DNA from: Actinomycetospora soli
Lineage (GTDB): Bacteria; Actinomycetota; Actinomycetes; Mycobacteriales; Pseudonocardiaceae
Reading direction: 5' to 3'
NCBI RefSeq assembly: GCF_021026295.1
Contig: NZ_JAJNDA010000004.1
Span: forward strand, 186,001-250,000
Length of the DNA stretch: 64,000 nucleotides
Position numbers and translations under genes: made by a program. Under the pieces are notes generated by a model. It had not been told where the DNA came from, made no database searches, and worked only from the letters and a program-made list of their open reading frames with translations. Of the stretch, positions 53,001 to 61,220 are shown piece after piece; within the stretch, counting starts at the first letter, position 1; each line of letters opens with the position of its first letter.

Positions 53001-53441
53001 GAGCAGCCGGGCGCCCGGGTCGGTGGGCAGCCGCAGCCCGTGCTCGGTGAGCAGCCGCCCCGCGTACGCGTGGTAGGTCGACACGGTCGGTTCGAGCGTG
53101 CGCACCAGCACCCGGCGCTCGCCGCTCGGGTCGATCTCGTCGAGCAGCGGGTCGGACGCGAGTCGGCGCAGCCGCTTGCGGATGCGGTCGGCGAGCTGTC
53201 CGGCCGCCTTGCGGGTGAAGGTGAGCCCGAGGACCTGGTCGGGCGTGACGACGCCGTTGGCCACCAGCCACACGACGCGGGCCGCCATGGTCTCCGTCTT
53301 GCCCGACCCGGCACCCGCCGTGACCAGCGCCGAGGCGAACGGCGCGGCGATCACCTCGGCCTGCTCGTCGGTGGGCCGGCGCAGCCCGAGCCGCTCGGCG
53401 AGCTCCGCCGGGTCGATGAGCCCCGTCATCGGACCGGTCAC
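50025..53441 (-). CDS. adnB: Helicase-nuclease AdnB
   Basis: Lead motor and nuclease subunit of the AdnAB double-strand break resection machine. About 1,138 residues; GTG 53439-53441 overlaps the adnA stop (ATG 53429 is an alternative). Seen: Walker A AGAGSGKTET (residues 42-51), motif II LLDEYQDTGHAQ, motif III GDPFQSIYGWRGA, motif [14 protein letters not shown] and LFYVALTRSERTLL, and a C-terminal RecB-type nuclease with VRGRIDAVF and VVDWKTG. A complete, apparently active motor, as in Rv3201c. A low-complexity acidic tail ends the protein. Confidence 0.95.
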   Translation of the reverse strand: MTGPMTGLIDPAELAERLGLRRPTDEQAEVIAAPFASALVTAGAGSGKTETMAARVVWLVANGVVTPDQVLGLTFTRKAAGQLADRIRKRLRRLASDPLLDEIDPSGERRVLVRTLEPTVSTYHAYAGRLLTEHGLRLPTDPGARLLSPTASWQLAHRVVSSWARDLDTALVPTTVTQYVLALAGELGEHLADPEALRAHTEALCRVIESTPAAKRQKAGLPQALVKIVERQRFRAALLPLVAELAARKQAERCLDFADQMAAAARLADGHPEVGQAERGMFRAVLLDEYQDTGHAQRIMLRALFAGDEATAVTAVGDPFQSIYGWRGASAANLPRFVTDFPRPDPDGEWVAARRFGLLTSFRNPPEVLDLANGVVEPLRDPWALDGVGELRAFAGAPPGDVRVALHPDVVAEREWLADAVADRWRAALDADEPAPTSAVLVRRRADMTEIAAALRSRGLPVEVVGLGGLLDEPEVRDLVSALRLVVDPLAGGAAVRLLTGARWRIGGADLAALWRRARELAAPPTPPDLPTAAAPDPIADALPGEHAERAGLVDALDDPGPATRYSPAGFARITRLARELAGLRRRVTAPLVDLVADVERTLLLDVEAVSRPSAVGRAHLDAFADVVADFSGGASASGGTATPTALLAYLDAAEDAEDGLTPGEVDVAAASDPALGGTRVQVLTVHAAKGLEWQVVAVPHVCTKVFPGPKLSGSWLTTIPSLPVDLRGDRPDLPALDVAGVADRKELTERLDRHEQEFDERRLVEERRLFYVALTRSERTLLVSGHWWGESGSTPRGPSDFLQEVGALAGAGGAVVDTWADPPEEGAENPLAERVRTEAWPIDPLAERRDAVEQGAALVRAARERPAELPDEPDPDGWAADVDVLLAERAAARERHARVLLPPQLSVSQLVDLAADPDALARRLRRPVPRPPDPRARRGTEFHAWVERWFARTELLEFDELPGAADDAADTDAEAAADLAVLQERFTASRWATRTPVAVEVPFETEVEGTLVRGRIDAVFTDPDGGATVVDWKTGAPPGPEAMPALSVQLAAYRLAWAALTGTPVERIRAALHYVREDRTVTPADLLDAAGLRALVASVPVEVRDPVGDDAVRGADFVDDEADPDTTGFDDGDPEVR

Positions 53442-56400
53442 GGCACCTGCCTCCCCGAGGTGTGCACGGGGCAGGCCGTGCGCACCGGACAGCGCGGGCA
53501 GGCGTCGTTCTCCTGCCCGACGAAGCGCGGCCCGGCGGTCAGCCGGGCCGCCGTGGCGACCTGCTCCCGCCAGTGCTCGACCCCCTCGTCGTCGAGCGGG
53601 GGTTGCGCGCGCGTCTTCGCCTCGGCACCGTCGCGCTGCAGGTAGATCAGCCGGGCGCCGCCCGGCACCGCGCGGGCGGCGGAGTCGGCCGGCCCGGCGA
53701 GGACCTCGCCGAACGCCCCGAGCGCCACCGCCAGCTGGTACACGGCGAGCTGCGGGTGCTCCTGGGCGGCGGGGGCGCTGATCGGTGTCTTGCCGGTCTT
53801 CACGTCGACGATCACGGGCCGGCCCCGGTCGTCCACCTCGAGCCGGTCGACGCGCCCGCGGATGGCGACCCCCTCCGCCAGCCGGGCGGCGACGGACTCC
53901 TCGACCGCGACCTCGGTGAGCTCCCGCCGCGACGCGTCCCGCCAGGACAGGAACGAACGCAGCATGGCGCGGCAGTTCGCGAGCTCGCGGCGGGAGAACC
54001 ACGGGGCGCCGGCGTCCACCGACGCCCACGCGACGTCCAGCGCCTCGTCGAGCTCCCGCTCCCCCGCGCCCTCGGCGGCCCGCTGGACCAGCGCGTGCAC
54101 CAGTGACCCGGTGACCGAGGCGAGCGAGTCGGAGTCGTCGCCGCCGTGCGCCTGCAGGGCCCACCGCAGCGGGCAGGTGAGGATGGTCTCGACCGCGCTC
54201 GGGCTCACCGCGATCGGTGCGCCGTCCTCCCGCAGCGGCCCGGTGCTGGACACCTCGAGCAGGCCGTACCACTCGTCGGGGTCGGCGCCGGGCACCCCGG
54301 CCTCGGCGAGACGGGCGAGGTGGGCGGCCGCGCGCTCCCGCCGCGCCGGGTCGGCGTCGGGGTCGGTCACCGCGCGCCGCAGGTCGCCCACCAGCTCGGC
54401 GAGCACCAGCGAGCGCCGCGGTCGGACCCGCGGTCGGGGCGCGTCGTCAGCCGCCACCGACGGTGCCACGTCGTTGAGGAAGCGCGACGGCGTGACGTCC
54501 TCGGCCTCGACCGCCCCGACGTGCACGGCGTGCCGGGCCCGGGAGAGCGCCACCGCGAAAAGCCGCCGCTCCTCGTCGAGCAGCGGCACCCGGGTGGACA
54601 GCGCCGGGTCGTCGGGGACGCCCGCGAGGACGTCGATCATCCGCTCGACGCCGAGCAGCGTGCCGCGGCGCCGCAGGTCGGGCCACACGCCCTCCTGCAC
54701 GTCGGGCACGACGACCCCGTCCCACTCCCGGCCGCGGGACGCATGGGCGGTGAGCAGCGCGACCGCCTCGCCGTCGGGCGCGCGGGGGGCCAGCGAGTCG
54801 CTGCGGATGCGCTGCTCGTCGACCTGCGCGACGAAGCCGGCGACCGTGCCGCCCGGCAGCTCCTCCGCGTAGCGCCCGGCGCGCTCGACGAGGGCGACGA
54901 CCGCGTCGAGGTCCCGGTCGGCCTGGGCCCCGGACACCCCGCCGCGCTCGCTGACCGCGACCCAGCGTCGCTGCAGCCCGCTGGCCGACCACACCGACCA
55001 CACCGCGTCGGGCACGCTCTGCCCCGCCCGGATCGCCTCGACCGCGGTCGCGAGCAGGCGCGCGACCCGCCGCAGCGGGGTGACGTCGGCGTCGGGCAGC
55101 AGCGTCAGCCGGTCGGGCCGGCCCGCCAGGTGGTCGACGAGGACGTCGACGATCAGCTCGTCGCTCGAGCGCGACTCGCCGGTGGCCCCGCCCTCGTGCA
55201 GGCGCAGCAGGCCGCGGCGCAGCCGGCGCAGGCCCAGCGGCTCCGCGCCGCCGAGCGGGGACACGAGCAGCCCGAGGGCGGTGTCGGCGTCGAGCGCCTC
55301 GGCCGGCGGCGCGGTCGCGGCCGCCGCCGCGGCGCGCAGCAACGTGAGCAGCGGCGCGACGGCGGGCAGTGCCGCCAGCGGGGTGTCGTCGGCCGGGACC
55401 GCGAGCGGCACCCCGGCGGCGAGCAGGGCACGGCGCAGCGGCGGCAGCGACAGCGGCACCGAGCGGACGACGACCGCGAGCCGCGACCACGGCACGCCGT
55501 CGACGAGGTGCGCGCGACGCAGCGTGTCGGCCACCCACGCGGCCTGGTGGCCCGGTGTGGCGAACACCGACACGGTGGCCGCCCCGGCGTCCGGGTCCTC
55601 CCCCGGCGGGCCGGTCCGCGTCCGGGCGGGTCCGGTGCCGCGCAGGGGCTCCACCACCCGGGACACCGCGTCGCGCACCGCGCGGGCGCCCCGGTGGTCG
55701 ACGCGGAGCACGGCGGTGGCGTCACCGCCCGGGTCGGCGTCGCGCAGCAGGCCCGGCGCGGCGCCGCGGAAGCCGAGCACCGAGGAGTCGGGGTCGCCGG
55801 CGAGGAGGGAGGTGGTGGCGGTGCTCCCCAGCACGCGGGCCAGCTCGAGCTGCTGGGGGTCCATGTCCTGGGCGTCGTCGACCACGAGGTGGCGCACCGC
55901 CGCGCGCTCGGCCTCCAGCAGCCCCGAGTCCTGCGCGAAGGCGTCCAGGACCGCGGCGACGAGCTCGGCCGCGTCCAGCGGCGGCGCGGAGGCCAGCGGG
56001 TTCGCCGAGCCCGCCGCCGCGCGCAGCAGCGTGACCTCCTCGTAGGACTGGTAGAAGCGGGCGGCCGCCACCCACACCGCGACGTCGTGCTCCTTGCCCA
56101 GCGCGCGCAGCTCCCGCGGGCCGAGTCCGCGCTCGGCGGCGCGCAGCAGGAGGTCCCGCACCTCGGCGGCGAAGGCGGGCGCCTCCAGCGCCGGGGTCAG
56201 GCGCGCGGGCCAGCCGGAGCCGCGGCCCACGCCCTCCGCCTCGCCGGCGAGCAGGTCCCGCACCATCGCGTCCTGCTGGGCGCCCGGCAGCAGACGCGGC
56301 GGCGCCTGGTCCTGCCGCGCGGCGTGCCGTCGCAGCACCGCGAACGCGTAGGAGTGCACGCTGCGCACCAGCGGTTCCCGGGCGGCGGTCAGTCCCCCGC

Positions 56401-56686
56401 CCACCTCGCCGGCCAGCACCCGGCGTCGGGCCGAGATCCGCTCGCGCAGCGCGGCCGCGGACCGCCGGTCGCCCACCAGCACCAGCGAGCCCGTGTCGGG
56501 CTCGGCGTGCAGCAGCCGCGCCACCCGCTCGGCGAGCAGCGTGGTCTTCCCCGTCCCGGGCCCGCCGAGCACGCGCAGGAAGCCCGCGCGGTGCTCGAGG
56601 ACCCGCCGCGACCCGTCGTCGAGCAGGAGATCCGTGGGCAGCCGCGTGGCCGACCGCAGCAGCCTCGGAGCCGACTCGACCGTCAT
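53438..56686 (-). CDS. adnA: Helicase-nuclease AdnA
   Basis: Partner subunit of AdnAB, 1,082 residues, ATG at 56684-56686. Seen: Walker A GGPGTGKTTL (41-50), motif II as VVDDAQDMD (Asp where active motors have Glu), TAHASRGREWD, LFAVALSRARH, and a C-terminal nuclease with IRGRVDRLE and VIVDVKTGK. Four cysteines (LTCPLRW and CPRCPVRTAC) form the Fe-S site that staples the nuclease domain, as in AddB/AdnA. In mycobacteria the AdnA motor contributes little and AdnB drives translocation; the altered motif II agrees. It is coupled to adnB by a 4-base overlap. Confidence 0.94.
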   Translation of the reverse strand: MTVESAPRLLRSATRLPTDLLLDDGSRRVLEHRAGFLRVLGGPGTGKTTLLAERVARLLHAEPDTGSLVLVGDRRSAAALRERISARRRVLAGEVGGGLTAAREPLVRSVHSYAFAVLRRHAARQDQAPPRLLPGAQQDAMVRDLLAGEAEGVGRGSGWPARLTPALEAPAFAAEVRDLLLRAAERGLGPRELRALGKEHDVAVWVAAARFYQSYEEVTLLRAAAGSANPLASAPPLDAAELVAAVLDAFAQDSGLLEAERAAVRHLVVDDAQDMDPQQLELARVLGSTATTSLLAGDPDSSVLGFRGAAPGLLRDADPGGDATAVLRVDHRGARAVRDAVSRVVEPLRGTGPARTRTGPPGEDPDAGAATVSVFATPGHQAAWVADTLRRAHLVDGVPWSRLAVVVRSVPLSLPPLRRALLAAGVPLAVPADDTPLAALPAVAPLLTLLRAAAAAATAPPAEALDADTALGLLVSPLGGAEPLGLRRLRRGLLRLHEGGATGESRSSDELIVDVLVDHLAGRPDRLTLLPDADVTPLRRVARLLATAVEAIRAGQSVPDAVWSVWSASGLQRRWVAVSERGGVSGAQADRDLDAVVALVERAGRYAEELPGGTVAGFVAQVDEQRIRSDSLAPRAPDGEAVALLTAHASRGREWDGVVVPDVQEGVWPDLRRRGTLLGVERMIDVLAGVPDDPALSTRVPLLDEERRLFAVALSRARHAVHVGAVEAEDVTPSRFLNDVAPSVAADDAPRPRVRPRRSLVLAELVGDLRRAVTDPDADPARRERAAAHLARLAEAGVPGADPDEWYGLLEVSSTGPLREDGAPIAVSPSAVETILTCPLRWALQAHGGDDSDSLASVTGSLVHALVQRAAEGAGERELDEALDVAWASVDAGAPWFSRRELANCRAMLRSFLSWRDASRRELTEVAVEESVAARLAEGVAIRGRVDRLEVDDRGRPVIVDVKTGKTPISAPAAQEHPQLAVYQLAVALGAFGEVLAGPADSAARAVPGGARLIYLQRDGAEAKTRAQPPLDDEGVEHWREQVATAARLTAGPRFVGQENDACPRCPVRTACPVHTSGRQVP

Positions 56687-56721
56687 GCCCCCGAGGGAAC
56701 CACGACCCCCCGACAACCTCG

Positions 56722-57117
56722 TCAGCGGCGGGGCACCACGCCGCACGACCACAGCGCCACCGCGATCGGCACCGGCTGGGCGAACAGGCGCAGGAACCGC
56801 ATCCGGTCGGAGTTCAGGCCCAGCCCGTCGCGGCGGTGCCGCCACTGGGCGAGGTTGCCGGGGAAGACGGCGGTGAAGAACAGGGCCGCGATCGTGCCGA
56901 TCTTCACCCGCTCCTTCGGGAACGCCGCGAGGGCCGTGCCCAGCGCGACCTCCGCGCAGCCCGAGATCACCACCGTGTCGTCGACGTCGATCGGCACCCA
57001 CGGCGGCACCTGGGCCCGGAAGCCCTCGCGCGCGACGGTGAGGTGGGAGAGCCCGGCGCCGACGAGGAACGTGCCGAGGCCGACCCGCGCGGCGTCCTGC
57101 AGGGGCGTGGTCGTCAT
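56722..57117 (-). CDS. DoxX-like small membrane protein (paralogue)
   Basis: 131 residues with four hydrophobic helices and a Pro-rich VPPWVPIDVDDTVVISGCAEVALGTALAAFP segment, then FPGNLAQWRHRRDG and LRLFAQPVPIAVALW. Same length and landmarks as the protein at 45484-45879. ATG at 57115-57117; it ends 35 bases before the adnA start... on the same strand, so it may be read through into adnAB. Function unknown beyond the DoxX family. Confidence 0.8.
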   Translation of the reverse strand: MTTTPLQDAARVGLGTFLVGAGLSHLTVAREGFRAQVPPWVPIDVDDTVVISGCAEVALGTALAAFPKERVKIGTIAALFFTAVFPGNLAQWRHRRDGLGLNSDRMRFLRLFAQPVPIAVALWSCGVVPRR

Positions 57118-57162
57118 GGCCGGAGGGTGCCCCCCGGGCACGGCGGCGCACACTGTCAGGCC

Positions 57163-57501
57163 GTGGACGAGGAACGGCACGAGCGGATCCGGGCGGTGGT
57201 CGCCTCGATCCCGGAGGGCTCGTGGTGCAGCTACGGCGACGTCGCGGCCGCGGCGGGCGAGCGCTCGGCCCGGGTGGTCGGCACGGTGCTGCGCGAGGAC
57301 GGGGCGGACGTCCCGTGGCACCGCGTGCTGCGGACCACCGGGACGCCCGCGCCGCACATCGCGGTCGAGCAGATCCGCCGACTGACCGCCGAGGGCGTGC
57401 TGGTCGTCGACGCCCGCGCGGCGAAGGACCAGCGGCACGTGTTCGAGCCCCCGGATCCGGGACGAACGACTCGTTCGTCCGGGCCGGGTGGCCCGTCCTG
57501 A
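57163..57501 (+). CDS. Alkyltransferase-like protein (ATL, MGMT family without active Cys)
   Basis: 112 residues, GTG at 57163. Seen: the O6-alkylguanine-DNA alkyltransferase DNA-binding core (GSWCSYGDVAAAAG, RVVGTVLRE) and VPWHRVL, where the PCHRV acceptor Cys is replaced by Trp. ATL proteins bind O6-alkylguanine lesions and pass them to nucleotide excision repair rather than repairing them directly. Position next to adnA matches Rv3204. The C-terminal residues are encoded over a hairpin (57460-57480), so terminator and gene end overlap. Confidence 0.92.
   Translation: MDEERHERIRAVVASIPEGSWCSYGDVAAAAGERSARVVGTVLREDGADVPWHRVLRTTGTPAPHIAVEQIRRLTAEGVLVVDARAAKDQRHVFEPPDPGRTTRSSGPGGPS
57460..57480. 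terminator. Hairpin overlapping the ATL gene end
   Basis: 8-bp stem GGACGAAC/GTTCGTCC (57460-57467 with 57473-57480) with a 5-base loop, inside the last 14 codons of the ATL gene and before the convergent MFS gene stop. It could terminate either transcript. Confidence 0.45.
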
Positions 57502-57518
57502 CGACGGGTCGGCGCCGG

Positions 57519-58724
57519 TCAGTCGACCGGCTCCGCCGGGGCCGGGCGGACCAGCTCGAGCACCCAGACCGCGAGCCCGACCAGCGACACCACGGCTCCG
57601 AGCGCGCACACCCCGGGCCAGCCGACGGTGGCGTAGAGACCCGACGTCAGCGCCGACGCGATCCCGCCCCCGATGAACGCCGACACGAGGAAGGCGCTGG
57701 TCACACGGCTGCGGGCGTTCGGGCGCCGCGAGTAGATGGCGTGCTGGTGGCTGATCTGGAGCAGCTGCTGGGCGAGGTCGAGCACGACGATCCCCGCGAT
57801 GAGCGCGACCAGGGAGCTCCCGCCGAGCGCGAGCAGCCCCCAGCTCGCGAGCAGCAGCACCAGTCCGACGGTGACGGTCCGGCGGCCGTGGCCGCGGTCG
57901 GCGAACCGGCCGGCCCCGATCGCGGCGGACGCGCCCGCCAGGCCGGCCAGCCCGAAGAGCCCGATGACCCCGGAGCCGTAGGAGTAGGGCGGGGCGGCGA
58001 GCAGGAACGACAGCGCGGTCCACAGGATGGTGAAGCAGCCGAACCCGACGCCGCCCAGCAGCATCCGACGCCGGACCAGGGAGTCGTGGCGCACGATCGA
58101 TGCGACCGAGACCAGCAGCGACGGGTAGGTCGCCGTCGCCGCCACCGGCACCCGCGGCAGCGCCAGCCGCACCAGCCCGGCGAGGACAACCATGACCACG
58201 GCGCCGAGCACGAACACCAGCCGCCAGCCGCCGATCTCGGCGACCAGGCCCGCGACCGTGCGCGCGAGCAGGATGCCGACGAGCAGCCCGCTCATGACGG
58301 TGCCGACCACCGAACCGCGGGTCGCGTCGGAGGCCAGCGACGCGGCCATCGGCACCACGATCTGGGCGACCGCCGAGGTCACCGCCACGATCGCGACCGC
58401 CGCGAGCAGCACGCCCAGCGAGGGCGACGCCGCCGCGCCGAGCAGCAGCACACCGGAGAGCGCGAGCAGGCCGCTGACCAGCCGTCGTCGTTCGAGGATG
58501 TCCCCCGCCGGCACCAGGAAGGCGAGGGCCAGCGCGTAGCCGATCTGCGAGGCGGTGACGAGGTAGCCGGCCGTGCCCTCCCCGACGCCGAAGGCCTGCG
58601 CGACGACGGGCAGCAGCGGCTGCGCGTAGTAGATGTTGGCCACCGCCGCGCCGCACACGACGGCGAGCAGCAGCACGGTCGGGCGGCCGAGGTGGGTGGG
58701 CGGGGCCTCCGCCTGGGCGCTCAT
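57519..58724 (-). CDS. MFS transporter
   Basis: 401-residue major facilitator with 12 predicted helices. Seen: ANIYYAQPLLPVVAQAFGV in helix 1, GDILERRRLV in loop 2-3, and GRFADRGHGRRTV in the second half, which match the drug/sugar efflux-type MFS group. ATG at 58722-58724. It stands alone between the convergent ATL gene and the nitroreductase-like gene; substrate unknown. Confidence 0.9.
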   Translation of the reverse strand: MSAQAEAPPTHLGRPTVLLLAVVCGAAVANIYYAQPLLPVVAQAFGVGEGTAGYLVTASQIGYALALAFLVPAGDILERRRLVSGLLALSGVLLLGAAASPSLGVLLAAVAIVAVTSAVAQIVVPMAASLASDATRGSVVGTVMSGLLVGILLARTVAGLVAEIGGWRLVFVLGAVVMVVLAGLVRLALPRVPVAATATYPSLLVSVASIVRHDSLVRRRMLLGGVGFGCFTILWTALSFLLAAPPYSYGSGVIGLFGLAGLAGASAAIGAGRFADRGHGRRTVTVGLVLLLASWGLLALGGSSLVALIAGIVVLDLAQQLLQISHQHAIYSRRPNARSRVTSAFLVSAFIGGGIASALTSGLYATVGWPGVCALGAVVSLVGLAVWVLELVRPAPAEPVD

Positions 58725-58778
58725 CGTTCGCCACCCTAAGCAGTCGCGACGGCGGGTCGCGCGCCATCGCGTGTCACG

Positions 58779-59507
58779 TCACCGGTGCTGCCGGCGGCTG
58801 CCCCCGTGCCAGTCCTCCACCAGCCCGACCTCGCCCGCGGCCACGCCGAACGCGGGGAGCTGCGGGCGCTCGCGCAGGCTGCGCTTGAGCTCGGCGAACC
58901 CGGGGAAGCTCGCGAGCCCCACCACGTGGTCCCAGAGCTCCTCGGCCTGCTCCTCGGTCGGCCGGCGGCTGATCACGGGGCCGAAGAAGGCGAGCCCGTC
59001 GGGCGGGTCGATCTGCATCAGGGGGGTGCCGACGTCCTTGCCCACCAGCGCGAGCGCCTCGTCGGTCTCGGCCTGGATCGTCGCGTCGTACCGGTCCGCC
59101 TCGAGCGCGTCCGCCAGGTCGGTCGGCAGATCGGCCCGCTCCAGCACGGGCAACACGAACTCCCGCGTGCCGCGGCGTTCCCGCTCGCTCGAGTGCTCGG
59201 GGACCTCGCCCTGCTCGAAGACCGCGTCGCCGAGCACCTCGTAGAACCGCCCGACGGCCTCGTCGCCGTGCCCCTCGCGCACGGCGGCGCACACCCGCAG
59301 GAGCCGCAGCCCGGCCGTGTGCCCGGCCTCGTACTCCGGCGGGAACTGCGCGTCGTAGTCCACGTGCGCGTTGAGCAGCCGCAGCGAGATGAACTGCCAC
59401 TGCACCGTCAGGCCCCGGCGACGGGCGACGGTGCGCACCCAGCCGCTGGTCAGCCAGCAGTAGGGGCAGACCGGGTCGAACCAGTACCGGACGTCGGGAT
59501 CAGCCAC
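58779..59507 (-). CDS. DsbA-family mycothiol-dependent nitroreductase-like protein (Rv2466c type)
   Basis: 242 residues, GTG at 59505-59507. Seen: active site FDPVCPYCWLTSGW near residue 14 (CPYC; Rv2466c has CPWC), VQWQFISLRLLN, and the helical insertion typical of the FrnE/2-hydroxychromene-carboxylate-isomerase-like branch. Rv2466c reduces nitro-compounds and mixed disulphides using mycothiol. Cytoplasmic, no signal peptide. It supports a mycothiol-using host, as does the mycoredoxin gene. Confidence 0.88.
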   Translation of the reverse strand: MADPDVRYWFDPVCPYCWLTSGWVRTVARRRGLTVQWQFISLRLLNAHVDYDAQFPPEYEAGHTAGLRLLRVCAAVREGHGDEAVGRFYEVLGDAVFEQGEVPEHSSERERRGTREFVLPVLERADLPTDLADALEADRYDATIQAETDEALALVGKDVGTPLMQIDPPDGLAFFGPVISRRPTEEQAEELWDHVVGLASFPGFAELKRSLRERPQLPAFGVAAGEVGLVEDWHGGSRRQHR

Positions 59508-59516
59508 GCCCCCACG

Positions 59517-60053
59517 CTAGTGCTCGATGAGGATGCGCAGGACGATGACGACGAGGCCGAGCACGAACGCGGCGAGGGCGCCGAGGACGGCCGACCACCA
59601 GCGCGGCAGGGCGCGCCAGCCCCCGACCCCGCCGAGGACCACCAGCAGGAGCAGCCCGAGGTCGGCGACCAGGTCGATGGCGGCGTCGGCCCCGTGCGGC
59701 GCCCCGATGCCGGCCAGCCCGTAGACGAGCACGACGACCAGCGGCGGCACCGCGAGGAGCAGGTACTGGGCGGCGTGCGCGGTCAGGGCCCGGAAGCGGG
59801 CCCCCGACGGCAGGGCCCGGTGCGCGTTGACGGCCGCCAGCACCGAGGCGAACAGATGGGCCGCGAACGTGGCGACCAGCGGCCCGACGACGACCTGCAC
59901 GGCCTCGGCGAAGTCGTCGATCCCGTCGTCCTGCGCCACGGCGAGCACGGTCAGCAGCACCACCGTGCCGTACACCGCGACCTCGACGTCGAGCGCGAAC
60001 CGGCCCCACCCGACGAGCGTCAGCCGCTCCCGCCCGATCCGCACCGCGATCAC
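59517..60053 (-). CDS. Hypothetical four-helix membrane protein
   Basis: 178 residues, GTG at 60051-60053, not recognised. Seen: a short basic N-terminus, hydrophobic helices at about 24-44, 52-74, 93-113 and a final pair at 130-175, and an amphipathic segment DDGIDDFAEAVQVVVGPLVATFAAHLFASVLA. The overall look is that of small VIT-like or DUF-type membrane proteins. It ends 9 bases before the nitroreductase-like gene, so they may be co-transcribed. Confidence 0.65.
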   Translation of the reverse strand: MIAVRIGRERLTLVGWGRFALDVEVAVYGTVVLLTVLAVAQDDGIDDFAEAVQVVVGPLVATFAAHLFASVLAAVNAHRALPSGARFRALTAHAAQYLLLAVPPLVVVLVYGLAGIGAPHGADAAIDLVADLGLLLLVVLGGVGGWRALPRWWSAVLGALAAFVLGLVVIVLRILIEH

Positions 60054-60080
60054 GCTAGCGGCGCCGACGATGCGGCGGAA

Positions 60081-60117
60081 CTGCCACTGGACGACAGCGA
60101 CGACGCTTTCCTGCCAC
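60081..60117. repeat. Half-copy of the 41641-41699 repeat
   Basis: 37 bases matching 41662-41698 at 34 positions (ends CGACGCTTTCCTGCCAC), without the inverted left arm. Both copies lie just after the stop codon of a minus-strand gene. This shows the element is repeated in the genome and is not a one-off hairpin. Confidence 0.8.
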
Positions 60118-60134
60118 CCGGAGGGGGCGGGCCG

Positions 60135-61220
60135 TCAGGACGACGACCGGTACGCCGCCAGGTGCCGCGCCGCCACCGTGTCCCAGGTGTGCGAGGCGGC
60201 CAGCGCCCGGCCGACCGACGTCCGCGCCGGACCGCCCGGGTCGTCGCCGGCCAGGACCGACCGCAGCTGCACCGCGATCGCGTCGGCGTCCGCGGCGAAG
60301 CGCACGGCCCCGGCGAACACCTCGCGCAGCACCGGCAGGTCCCGCGCGACGACGGGCACCCCGGCCGCCAGCGCCTCCATCGCCGCGAGCCCGAAGCCCT
60401 CCTTGGTCGAGGGGAACGCGAAGGCGGACGCACCCGCCACGAGCCCGGGGAGCTCGTCGTCGGGAACGGCGCCGAGCACCTGCGGCTCGACGCCGAGCGT
60501 GGCCGCGAGCGCGAACACCTCGTCGCGGTAGCCGCGGTAGTCGAAGAGGGTGTCGCCGCCGGCGACCACGAGCGGGGCGTCCACCGACGCCATCGCGCGG
60601 ACCAGGTCGAGCGTGCCCTTGCGCGGCTCGATGCCGCCGACGGCGAGCACGTAGCGGCCGAAGCGCGCCCGCCACGGCTCCCCCGCCCCGGCGGCCTCGG
60701 CGGCCGCGAAGCGGGCCGCGTCCACCCCGTTCCCGACGACGGGTGCGGGCCTGCCCCAGCCCGCCGCCACCTCGGCGGCGACGGCGTCGGAGACGCAGAG
60801 CAGCTGCGCGGGCTCGACGAGGGCGCGCTCGTGGCAGGCCGCCAGCGACGGCGTCGTGAAGGTGTCGAGGTGGTGCACGGTGCGCACGAGGTCCGCGTAG
60901 CCGTGCGCCGCGCCCTCAGCGTTGGCCGTGAGGCAGTCCTGCGCGTGGCGGACGTCGACCGGCCCGGCCGCCGCGAGCCCCGCGGTCAGCAGGGCGATCG
61001 AGCGCAGGATGCGGTCGCCGACCGACTCGCCCTCGAGCTCGGGCACCTCGACCAGCCGGATCGGCACGACCACGTCGCGGAAGAACGCCGTGTCGCCACC
61101 GCGGGCGAGCGCCCAGACCTCGACGTCGTGCCCGGCCCGGGCGAGCGCCTCGGCGAGGGCCAGCGTGTGCACCACCCCGCCCCGCGGCTTCGTGGAGTAG
61201 GTGGAGAGCCGGATCCTCAC
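60135..61220 (-). CDS. GT4-family glycosyltransferase of a Nit1C-type cluster (MSMEG_0565-like)
   Basis: 361 residues, GTG 61218-61220 overlapping the nitrilase-like stop. Seen: acceptor domain RLSTYSTKPRGGVVHTLALAEALARAGHDVEV, HxxE-like segment VRTVHHLDTF, and donor domain VLAVGGIEPRKGTLDLVRAM with the nucleotide-sugar EEG motif in FPSTKEGFGLAAMEALAAGVPVVA. The order glycosyltransferase-nitrilase-GNAT/AIR synthase matches M. smegmatis MSMEG_0565-0567. Acceptor unknown. It is the last gene of the cluster; a half repeat follows. Confidence 0.88.
   Translation of the reverse strand: MRIRLSTYSTKPRGGVVHTLALAEALARAGHDVEVWALARGGDTAFFRDVVVPIRLVEVPELEGESVGDRILRSIALLTAGLAAAGPVDVRHAQDCLTANAEGAAHGYADLVRTVHHLDTFTTPSLAACHERALVEPAQLLCVSDAVAAEVAAGWGRPAPVVGNGVDAARFAAAEAAGAGEPWRARFGRYVLAVGGIEPRKGTLDLVRAMASVDAPLVVAGGDTLFDYRGYRDEVFALAATLGVEPQVLGAVPDDELPGLVAGASAFAFPSTKEGFGLAAMEALAAGVPVVARDLPVLREVFAGAVRFAADADAIAVQLRSVLAGDDPGGPARTSVGRALAASHTWDTVAARHLAAYRSSS

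Noticed and set aside
49998-57385. Long plus-strand frames opposite adnB and adnA
   Set aside because: Both are antisense shadows of helicase-nuclease genes with complete motifs; no start signals or domains of their own.
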